DNA from: Rheinheimera pacifica | Lineage (GTDB): Bacteria; Pseudomonadota; Gammaproteobacteria; Enterobacterales; Alteromonadaceae | Direction of reading: 5' to 3' | Length of the DNA: 64,000 nucleotides | Assembly: GCF_900108485.1 (NCBI RefSeq) | Contig: NZ_FNXF01000002.1 | Span: 1 to 64,000 of the forward strand | Shown here: one piece after another, positions 54,695 through 61,667 of the stretch | Layout of the letters: every line of letters starts with the position of its first letter | How positions within the stretch are numbered: the stretch's first letter is position 1 | Notes under the pieces: generated by a model | The model's input: only the letters and a program-made list of their open reading frames with translations | What the model was told of the DNA's origin: nothing | Databases searched by the model: none | Position numbers and translations under genes: made by a program

Positions 54695-55357
54695 ATGAAA
54701 TTATCTCAAATTGTTGCCACTGTAAGTTTAGTTATCGCATCAGGTTGTCTGGTTAATGCTTATGCCGCAGAGCATGGCAGTATTGATAAAGTACTGGGCT
54801 CAGCTTCAGTGGGCAGCAACCAGCACTATGACGACATTTCCCTGGTAAATGGCAGTGTAAAAATGGCCAGTAACAGCAGTGCCAAAACCGTTTCTACGGT
54901 AAACGGCAGCATAGCGCTACGTGACAACGTAAAGTTGCACAGCGCCAGCACCGTAAACGGCAGTATAGAAAGTGGCAGCGGCTTACAGGTAGCAGATGAA
55001 CTAAGCACCGTTAACGGTAAAATTTTGCCCGGTAGTAATGCGGTAATTGGTGGCAATGTTACCACTGTGAATGGCGATATTGTGCTGGACAACAGCCAGG
55101 CAGGCCGCGATGTAACAACAGTAAATGGTGATATTAAACTAACTGGCAAGACGGTAGTAAAAGGTGATGTGGTATACAAACCGCGTGGTAAGAAAAAAGC
55201 CTTTTTTGGCTGGAATAATAGCAATAAGCCAACCCTGTATATCGGCGCTGATGCTGTGGTAGAGGGTAATATTATTCTGCAGCAAGAGGTAGAACTGCAA
55301 ATCGAAAACCCGGCTATGCAGGCTAAAGTGGTACAACAGATTAACGACGGCCGTTAA
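54695..55357 (+). CDS. Exported protein with VNG repeats (DUF4097-like beta-solenoid)
   Basis: A 220-residue protein with a signal peptide (ends near AYA). Six VNG-containing units begin at residues 51, 69, 87, 106, 125 and 143, spaced 18-19 residues apart (LVNGSVKMA, TVNGSIALR, TVNGSIESG, TVNGKILPG, TVNGDIVLD, TVNGDIKLT). This is the signature of a right-handed beta-solenoid of DUF4097-like or bactofilin-like character. The C-terminal 70 residues are polar, with a strand-rich GDVVYKP and LYIGADAVVEGNI block. The start has an AAAAGGAC ribosome site. Function is unknown; an envelope structural role is plausible. The divergent-to-convergent neighbour is a LytTR regulator. Confidence 0.72.
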   Translation: MKLSQIVATVSLVIASGCLVNAYAAEHGSIDKVLGSASVGSNQHYDDISLVNGSVKMASNSSAKTVSTVNGSIALRDNVKLHSASTVNGSIESGSGLQVADELSTVNGKILPGSNAVIGGNVTTVNGDIVLDNSQAGRDVTTVNGDIKLTGKTVVKGDVVYKPRGKKKAFFGWNNSNKPTLYIGADAVVEGNIILQQEVELQIENPAMQAKVVQQINDGR

Positions 55358-55384
55358 TAGTAATACCTGCAGCCAGATCTGATG

Positions 55385-56266
55385 TCAGTCTGGCTGCAAT
55401 GCTGCTCTGAACGCCTCTTTATAACGGCGTGACAACGCCAGTTGCTGGCCGCTTTTTAGCAAAATATCACCATCACCGCTGCTGTCATAACTAATACTGT
55501 CTATCGCATTGTGGTTGATTGCCAAACTACGGTGAATACGGCTAAAGCCTTTGCTGCTAAGTTGAGCCAGTGTATTACTTAACGTAGCACGCAACGGATA
55601 AATACGGCCTTTACTATGCAAATTAACGTAATTACCGCTCGCTTCCAGCCATTCAATATCATCTACCCGGATTAAAAACTCTTTATCCAGCTTTTTTACC
55701 AGAAAATGCTCAGGTGCTTTTAGCGACTGTGTGGCACCACTGTCTTCAGCATTATCTAACTGATGCGCCTCGCCTTTGATCCGGCTGTAAACAAACTGCG
55801 CCAGCTGGTATCCCAGTAAAAAGAACAGATAGCCCCAGGCATCTTTACGGTACTCATAGAAAAACTCGCGCAGCAGTGGGCCAAAGTTGTAATTCCAGCC
55901 GTGCCAGTAGTAAATCAGCTCGCGCAGGCCTACCATAATGGCCACATGGCAGACAGAAAACACCAGGCTGCCGAACAAATGCAGCAGTAACTGGCGGCGT
56001 ATACCTGTTAGTTGCAGCGGGTGGCGGCTAAACCACCAGAAAAATAGCGGGCACAGCAATAAGGTGCTTACAGCACTGCTGTATTCCCACACTATGGGCT
56101 CCCACAACTGCAGCGTATTGTTGCTGCTTCTGTTGTGTTCCATCCAGACAGAGCTGGCGTTAATAGCGGCATTAATAAAAAAATATGCTGCCAGTAGCAG
56201 ATAGCTGAATAATTGCGGATGCCTGTCAAACCGCGCAAACAGACTTTTTGTTTTACCGTTCGTCAC
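55385..56266 (-). CDS. LytTR DNA-binding protein with N-terminal membrane domain
   Basis: A 293-residue transcription factor. The N-terminal 160 residues hold four hydrophobic helices, with no receiver domain. The C-terminal 95 residues are LytTR (FLVKKLDKEFLIRVDDIEWLEASGNYVNLHSKGRIYPLRATLSNTLAQL, GFSRIHRSLAINHNAI). It probably senses a membrane signal directly and binds DNA. The start is GTG with an AGGTGG ribosome site. It is divergent from the acyltransferase gene, a likely target. Confidence 0.87.
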   Translation of the reverse strand: MTNGKTKSLFARFDRHPQLFSYLLLAAYFFINAAINASSVWMEHNRSSNNTLQLWEPIVWEYSSAVSTLLLCPLFFWWFSRHPLQLTGIRRQLLLHLFGSLVFSVCHVAIMVGLRELIYYWHGWNYNFGPLLREFFYEYRKDAWGYLFFLLGYQLAQFVYSRIKGEAHQLDNAEDSGATQSLKAPEHFLVKKLDKEFLIRVDDIEWLEASGNYVNLHSKGRIYPLRATLSNTLAQLSSKGFSRIHRSLAINHNAIDSISYDSSGDGDILLKSGQQLALSRRYKEAFRAALQPD

Positions 56267-56371
56267 ACTGTGCCACCTGTTATCCCCAAACGCCGCCGGT
56301 GAGTCATTCTGCGGTTTCTCATGCTAGTGCAGCAACGCACTATAGCGCAACAGTAATAACGGAGCACACTC

Positions 56372-57589
56372 ATGACAACCACACCTTATCAGCGCCACTA
56401 CGACCTGGACTGGCTGCGCACGCTGGCCTTTGGCCTGCTGATCTTGTATCACATTGGCATGTACTATGTTGCCGACTGGGGCTGGCATATTAAAAGTGAC
56501 GTGACCAGTGAAGCGCTGCAAAACCTGATGATCTTAACCAACCAATGGCGTATGTCGCTGTTGTTTTTTATCAGTGCTATGGCGCTGGCCTTGGCGCAGC
56601 AACGCAGCAGCCGGTTAGGCCTGTTTGGCCTGCGCAGTAACCGCTTACTTATTCCGCTTTTATGCGGCATGTTTATTGTGGTAGTGCCGCAGGTATATTT
56701 TGAAGCGCTATCGCAGCAGTTGATTGAACCGGGTTATCTGAGCTTTTGGTGGCAGTATATTAACCCCAATACAGAGTTATTAAGAGATCATCACAGCCCT
56801 ATTGGCCTGCTAACCTGGAACCATCTGTGGTTTTTGCCGTATTTATGGTGCTACAGCGCACTGGTGCTGTTGTTCGCCGGCCCGTTAAACCGGCTTGCTC
56901 AGGCCAACTGGTTGCAGGCGCTACCCGGACGCTATGCATTTTTACTTATCGTGCCCAGCATGATGGTAGTCTGGCTGACATTACGTGCGCATTTTCCATC
57001 TACCCATGCGCTGCTTGATGACTGGTATAACCATGGTAAATATATGCTGGCGTTTGTTGGCGGTTACCTGTTTGCACAGCAAGGGAACTGGTGGCAACAG
57101 GTTATCCGTTGCCGGCGTTACTTTCTGCTGGCCGCTTTGCTGTGCTACTGCCTGATTATTGCTGATCGTAACGGTGTATTTGGCAGCCTACCGGACAATG
57201 AAATTAGCTTTGTGCTGCGGCTGGTTTTCTCTGTCGTACTTTCGCTTAATCACTGGTGCTGGATCCTGGCATTAGTCGGTTACGCAGGCCGCTACCTGAA
57301 CCGGCCAACCAGTAAGCTGGATAAAGACGGCAGCCTGCTGCACTACAGTAATAACGCTATCTTGCCCTGGTATATGCTGCACCAGACGCTGATTATTGTA
57401 TTTGCTGTATGGCTAAAACCTTTAGCACTGCCGGTGGGGATTGAAGCCATAGCGTTGATCGTGTTGACTTGCCTGGGCTGCTGGGCCGGTTACGAGCTAA
57501 TCAAGCGCTTCTGGCTTAGCCGCTGGCTGTTTGGTTTAAAGGTGAAGCTGCCAGCCAGTAGCGGCCGAAAAAGTACAGTGATGCAATAA
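56372..57589 (+). CDS. Acyltransferase family 3 membrane protein
   Basis: A 405-residue inner membrane protein with about ten helices. The family opening RHYDLDWLRTLAFGLLILYHIGMY holds the conserved Asp-Trp-Leu-Arg and the His in the first helix. This resembles OpgC/OafB-type transferases that acylate periplasmic glucans, O-antigen or peptidoglycan. The acceptor is unknown. GGAG precedes the ATG. It is divergent from the LytTR regulator, which may control it, and is 62 bases from a phosphatase gene. Confidence 0.85.
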   Translation: MTTTPYQRHYDLDWLRTLAFGLLILYHIGMYYVADWGWHIKSDVTSEALQNLMILTNQWRMSLLFFISAMALALAQQRSSRLGLFGLRSNRLLIPLLCGMFIVVVPQVYFEALSQQLIEPGYLSFWWQYINPNTELLRDHHSPIGLLTWNHLWFLPYLWCYSALVLLFAGPLNRLAQANWLQALPGRYAFLLIVPSMMVVWLTLRAHFPSTHALLDDWYNHGKYMLAFVGGYLFAQQGNWWQQVIRCRRYFLLAALLCYCLIIADRNGVFGSLPDNEISFVLRLVFSVVLSLNHWCWILALVGYAGRYLNRPTSKLDKDGSLLHYSNNAILPWYMLHQTLIIVFAVWLKPLALPVGIEAIALIVLTCLGCWAGYELIKRFWLSRWLFGLKVKLPASSGRKSTVMQ

Positions 57590-57651
57590 AGCAGTAAACC
57601 TGTAGAGCTAAACCTGCGTATAACTGCCAAATATCGCGGATAAACTACTTA

Positions 57652-58203
57652 ATGAAAGCCCTTATCTTGCTGTTATTTATACTAATACCCACCACCGCCC
57701 AGGCAGATGACACCGCCTGGGCAGCCTGGCGTGAGGGTAAAGCATTGTTGCTAATGCGCCATGCCTTAGCCCCCGGCACCGGTGACCCCGCCGGTTTTGT
57801 ACTAGACGATTGCAGTACCCAGCGTAACCTGAATAGCGAAGGACAGCAGCAGGCACTACGCTGGGGTAAATTATTGCGCCAGCAATACCGCGGCAATATA
57901 CAGCTTTACAGCAGCCAATGGTGCCGCTGTTTAGATACTGCCCGGCTGATGGCACTATCTACCCCACAACCGCTGCCGCTGCTTAATTCCTTTTTTGCCG
58001 GCCGCGGTGATGGCGATAAACAAACTCAGGCGTTAATGCAGTACTTTTCCCAAGCTCAGTTACGCCAGCCCACAGTACTGGTAACCCATCAGGTAAATTT
58101 CACCGCCCTAACCGGTATTTTCCCCCGCTCGGGTGAAGCGGTTATTGTAGCTTTGCCGCTAAGACAACCGGCAACAGTATTAGCGCAGCTAAACATACCT
58201 TGA
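57652..58203 (+). CDS. Histidine phosphatase superfamily protein, exported
   Basis: A 183-residue phosphatase-fold protein with a signal peptide (LILLLFILIPTTAQA). The catalytic motif is LLMRHALAPG (RHA in place of the usual RHG), with a second Arg in YSSQWCRCLDTARLM and the His of VTHQVNFTALTG. The Gly-to-Ala change is common in this superfamily and should not kill catalysis. The periplasmic substrate is unknown. It may be co-transcribed with the acyltransferase. A strong hairpin follows. Confidence 0.83.
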   Translation: MKALILLLFILIPTTAQADDTAWAAWREGKALLLMRHALAPGTGDPAGFVLDDCSTQRNLNSEGQQQALRWGKLLRQQYRGNIQLYSSQWCRCLDTARLMALSTPQPLPLLNSFFAGRGDGDKQTQALMQYFSQAQLRQPTVLVTHQVNFTALTGIFPRSGEAVIVALPLRQPATVLAQLNIP

Positions 58204-58221
58204 TACAAGCAGAAATTAGCT

Positions 58222-58246
58222 ATTCGCTCTGAGTGTCAGAGCGAAT
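58222..58246. terminator. Perfect 11-base-pair hairpin between convergent genes
   Basis: ATTCGCTCTGA (58222-58232) and TCAGAGCGAAT (58236-58246) are perfect complements around a GTG loop. It sits 19 bases after the phosphatase stop and 33 bases before the stop of the PQQ dehydrogenase gene. No T run follows, so termination may depend on Rho, or the hairpin may serve as a 3' end stabiliser. Confidence 0.6.
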
Positions 58247-58279
58247 GCTGGCTAACGTTATTAGTATTTAGAATTGTGA

Positions 58280-59422
58280 CTAACGAGCAACAGGCGTTAA
58301 CTTCAGCAGGCGCCCCTTGCTATCCCCGCGTTCATCCTCGAGTACCCAGATAGCTCCATCCGGGCTCTCGGTAACCTTGCGAATACGCGCGCCCATGTTA
58401 TAACGCGCTACCTCGGTGGCACTCTCGCCATCGAACTTAATGCGCACTATGCCCTGAGAGGAGAGGCCAGCCGCTAAGGCATCGCCCCGCCAGCCGGCAA
58501 AAAGGTTGCCACGGTACACTATAATATCGGCCGGTGAAATCACCGGTGTCCAGCTGATTGCCGGTGCAGTGAACTCAGGCCGAGTGTCGTGGTTGGGGAT
58601 GTCCCGGCCATCGTAATGTATGCCATCAGATACTTCCGGGTAGCCATAATTGGCGCCCCGTTTAATTAAATTAAGTTCGTCACCGCCAGCTGGGCCCATC
58701 TCAAGGACCCATAATTTGCCAGTCAGATCGAACGTCATCCCCAGCGGGTTGCGATGACCCAGCGACCAGATCTGTGAGTAAATTGCTTCGTTGCCGACAA
58801 AGGGATCTTCATCACTGTAATTAACAAAGGGGTTGTCTTTGGGCTCCGAACCATCGTCATGTAAGCGCAGTATCTTGCCCATAGATGATTGCATATCCTG
58901 GGCAGGCGTGAACTTTTGCCGGTCACCCGAGGAAATCCACAGATAGCCGCTGTTATCAAACAGCAGGCGGTGGCCATAGTGGCCATAGCCCAGCACTTTG
59001 GGGTACTGTCGCCAGATCACCTGCAGGTTTTTCAGCTGAGGACTGCTTCCGCCCTCAACCATAGTGCCGCGGGCCACAGCTGCACCGCGCACTCCGCCCT
59101 CACCTGACTCAGCGTAGCTGATGTAGATAAGTTTGTTATTGGCGAAGTCAGGATGCAACGCCACATCCCCCAAGCCACCCTGGCCGCCATAATCCACGTT
59201 CGGTAACCCACCAACTGGTTGAGATTTCTCTCCCTGCTGCGTAACAATGGTCAGTCGCCCTTTCTTTTCAGTGACCAGTATGCGCCCATCTGGCAGAAAG
59301 GCCATCGACCATGGCTCGTCAAACCGGGTGATTTCCTCAGTCTGAAACGGCAGCTTATCCTGCGCCGATGCCAAGAACGTGATAACTAACCCTAGAAGAA
59401 GCGCATACAGCTGCCGAGTCAT
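58280..59422 (-). CDS. PQQ-dependent sugar dehydrogenase (Asd/YliI type)
   Basis: A 380-residue periplasmic six-bladed propeller. A signal peptide (LYALLLGLVITFLASA) is followed by the aldose sugar dehydrogenase pattern: WSMAFLPDGRILVTEKKGRL, DYGGQGGLGDVALHPDF, YGHYGHRLLFD, SLGHRNPLGMTFDL, GPAGGDELNLI and the ending AIWVLEDE. Members oxidise aldoses using PQQ and pass electrons to the chain. GGAG lies seven bases before the ATG. It is a second propeller next to that at 7825-9147, with no PQQ synthesis genes in view. Confidence 0.92.
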   Translation of the reverse strand: MTRQLYALLLGLVITFLASAQDKLPFQTEEITRFDEPWSMAFLPDGRILVTEKKGRLTIVTQQGEKSQPVGGLPNVDYGGQGGLGDVALHPDFANNKLIYISYAESGEGGVRGAAVARGTMVEGGSSPQLKNLQVIWRQYPKVLGYGHYGHRLLFDNSGYLWISSGDRQKFTPAQDMQSSMGKILRLHDDGSEPKDNPFVNYSDEDPFVGNEAIYSQIWSLGHRNPLGMTFDLTGKLWVLEMGPAGGDELNLIKRGANYGYPEVSDGIHYDGRDIPNHDTRPEFTAPAISWTPVISPADIIVYRGNLFAGWRGDALAAGLSSQGIVRIKFDGESATEVARYNMGARIRKVTESPDGAIWVLEDERGDSKGRLLKLTPVAR

Positions 59423-59492
59423 AACATATCTCCAGCCTGTGATGAATAAGTCAGCCGTTAGTATAGCAAAGCCCTTGCAACCTGCTTTTGGC

Positions 59493-59806
59493 CTACGCCA
59501 TGATAGTTAGTGTCAGCCATTTGCTTCTGATGAAGTTAAGAGGGCAGAGACCGCCGCACTGCCCTACACCCTGTATACCCAGACCGCTATCGAGTGGCGT
59601 ATTTAGTTTTAGTAAAACCCGTTGCTGGCGCGGCTGCAGACCGATGCTTTTTAGCTCTTGCTGGCTACGCGCGGCATTGTCTAATCTGCTGTGTTGATCT
59701 GGCGCATCCAGATAGCAGGCTTGTTGTAGCTGCCGCTGGCATTAAGCCGCTGTTGCAGTTGCTGCAAATAGCGCAGTGTTTGTGCACTCAGCGGCGGGTA
59801 GCTCAT
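59493..59806 (-). pseudogene. Frameshifted fourth reading frame of the condensin operon
   Basis: The ATG at 59806 shares one base with the stop of the kleisin-like gene (TGATG), so it should be translated with it. In this frame the protein reads MSYPPLSAQTLRYLQQLQQR and stops at 59681 after 41 residues. A second frame, open from about 59741 to a stop at 59493, continues with similar composition (LQQACYLDAPDQHSRLDNAA, later RSQQELKSIGLQPRQQR). One single-base frameshift near 59741 would join them into a protein of about 100 residues. I do not recognise it. It could be a decayed small subunit or a sequencing error. Confidence 0.4.
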
Positions 59807-61047
59807 CAGGCCGCCTGCAGGCTCAGGCTGATATCGCGGATAAGCAGCAGGCTGTTAACGGCGCTGGCTGGCACTTCGTCGCGCTTAATGGCAAACATAT
59901 GCTTTTCATCTACCGGCAGCGCCTGATACTCGGCAATGATCTGATACAGCCAGATTTCGCTGTCCCAGTTTAGCTGGTGCTCGGCCAGATAATCCAGCGC
60001 ACTTAAAGGTCCGGCTTTATCAATCACCCGCAGGTAGAAGTTTTCCACGTCAGTTTTCAGCGCTTGCTGGCGGGCGGCAATTTCTTCATCTTCCATTACT
60101 GCGGCAAAACTGGCGCTTTGCTGATCCGGCAGGTTTATAACGGCGGTTCTGGGTAACGCCCGCACCAGTTCGGCCAGGATCTGGCGTTCGCTGGCTTTAT
60201 CCAGCGCAATAGCCGCTTGTGGCTGTATTGCTGCAGCCTGATTAAATAACACCGGCACGTCAGAGCGGTTAGGATAATCGGCTGGCTGATACTTCGGGTG
60301 CTGGCGCAAAAATGCCGCCATATTGGTGATCAGCATGGAACGCGACTGCTGCTGGCGAAAACGCGCTAACAGCTCGACTAAGCGTTTTTGCACTTCCAAC
60401 AGGCTGCTGTGGTGCGAGCTAAGCTGGTTTTGCAGCTGGCTGACCAGTAATTTGCGCAGGTGGTTATTGCCTTCTGACAGCTCAATTAACTCGTTAAAAT
60501 CCAGTAACACCAGGCCATCGAGCAAACGGCGTAATTGCTTTTGCGCCCGCTCGTTCTCGCGGATTTTATCATCCAGGCTGGCAACAAAACCAAAATCGCT
60601 GTTCAGCCGGTGCCATAAGCTGTCTATCGCCTCTTCAAACTGGCCGCTTAAGTCGTGTACATGCTCGGTTAACCGTTGCAGTTGCAGCTCGGCCACACTG
60701 TAATCGCCTTTGTACTGTGCATCGCGGTACGCCTGCACCCGGTTACGAATTTGCTCCAGCTTTTCTGCCACATCGGCATTAATCTGGCGGCGGTTTTCGT
60801 CGGCCACCATACTGGCAATCAGCTCGCTAACCAGTGGCCTTAGCGCCAGCGGTTGCTGCTCATCCGGCCGCCACAAAATACGCGCCGCAATCAGCTTTTT
60901 TAGCGCAGTTTCGCTAAAGGCGGCTTCATCGATAAAACCGTCCAGATAACCCTGCATCAGTGCTTTATGGTGCTTGCCCAGCAGCGCCAGCCGTTCGGCG
61001 CCGACGCTAAACAGGTTAGAGGCAGAACCCGTGTCCAGCGGCGCCAT
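59806..61047 (-). CDS. Kleisin-like subunit of a MukBEF/Mks/Wadjet-type condensin (MukF/MksF/JetA role)
   Basis: A 413-residue soluble helical protein. The N-terminal 110 residues look like a winged-helix region (FIDEAAFSETALKKLIAARIL, LRPLVSELIASMVADENRR) that would bind the SMC head. The middle is a helical bundle (LWHRLNSDFGFVASLDDKI, LLDFNELIELSEGNNHLRK), and the C-terminus (IDKAGPLSALDYLAEHQLNWDSEIWLYQII) resembles the second head-binding end. The start overlaps the previous stop (TAATG, shared base 61047). Such proteins are often misnamed phosphoenolpyruvate carboxylase. It is third in the operon, and the fourth frame follows at once. Confidence 0.65.
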   Translation of the reverse strand: MAPLDTGSASNLFSVGAERLALLGKHHKALMQGYLDGFIDEAAFSETALKKLIAARILWRPDEQQPLALRPLVSELIASMVADENRRQINADVAEKLEQIRNRVQAYRDAQYKGDYSVAELQLQRLTEHVHDLSGQFEEAIDSLWHRLNSDFGFVASLDDKIRENERAQKQLRRLLDGLVLLDFNELIELSEGNNHLRKLLVSQLQNQLSSHHSSLLEVQKRLVELLARFRQQQSRSMLITNMAAFLRQHPKYQPADYPNRSDVPVLFNQAAAIQPQAAIALDKASERQILAELVRALPRTAVINLPDQQSASFAAVMEDEEIAARQQALKTDVENFYLRVIDKAGPLSALDYLAEHQLNWDSEIWLYQIIAEYQALPVDEKHMFAIKRDEVPASAVNSLLLIRDISLSLQAA

Positions 61048-61667
61048 TACAATATCGCCTGCTGGGTTGGGGTGTCATCTACTGGCAGATGCTCTTCATC
61101 ACGGATAAACCGAATAACATCAATTAAATAGTCAATTTTGCCGGTAACAATATAGTACTGCCGGTCGCTGTGCGGTTGCAGCAGGTAGCCGTGCTCTTTT
61201 AAGCGGCGGAAAATCAGTTTTACCTGGTTGTCCAGCGCATCACTCTGGCTGTTAAAAAAGCGGTCGCTGGCCAGTTGGTTTAAGCGTTGGCGCAGGCTTT
61301 GGTTGTCCTCGGTGCGCAGAACAAACTCCTGCAGCTTAATGGTATCGCCTGCCGTTAAGGCGCTGTCGCGGCCCAGGGTTTCCTGCACCAGTTGCAGCCA
61401 TTCCAGCAGTGGCAACAGCGATTGTACGGTTAAGGCAAACTGGCCGCTTAATTGCTCGCGCGCGGCTTTATTCAGTTCGTGATACGCCAGAAAATACACG
61501 CTGTTATCTTCATTGCTAACTAAACGACGGTTTAGCGGGCGCAGATAGTGGTTAATATCCTGCTGCGTTTGTTCCAGGCTTAAATGGCGGAATGCATCTT
61601 CGTCGCTAACCTGGCAGATAAAATCACCGGCCAGCAGCCGTTCCAGTAAAGGACCATGTTGTAACAT
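61047..61667 (-). CDS. MukE/MksE/JetB-like condensin subunit (DUF4194-like)
   Basis: A 206-residue soluble protein with two winged-helix-type regions: GPLLERLLAGDFICQVSDEDAFRHL at the N-terminus and LDNQVKLIFRRLKEHGYL with DRQYYIVTGKIDYLIDVIRFI at the C-terminus. The middle is helical. Size (MukE 234, MksE about 220), position between the SMC and the kleisin and the DUF4194-like pattern point to the E subunit that binds the kleisin and DNA. A perfect AGGAGG ribosome site lies inside the end of the SMC gene, and the start overlaps its stop as TAATG. Confidence 0.68.
   Translation of the reverse strand: MLQHGPLLERLLAGDFICQVSDEDAFRHLSLEQTQQDINHYLRPLNRRLVSNEDNSVYFLAYHELNKAAREQLSGQFALTVQSLLPLLEWLQLVQETLGRDSALTAGDTIKLQEFVLRTEDNQSLRQRLNQLASDRFFNSQSDALDNQVKLIFRRLKEHGYLLQPHSDRQYYIVTGKIDYLIDVIRFIRDEEHLPVDDTPTQQAIL

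Noticed and set aside
59493-59806. Claim that the small fourth frame is a JetD/MksG nuclease
   Set aside because: Only about 100 residues are possible and no TOPRIM or nuclease motif is visible.
59594-59926. 110-residue plus-strand frame over the kleisin 3' end
   Set aside because: Overlaps a coupled minus-strand operon; no ribosome site and low complexity.
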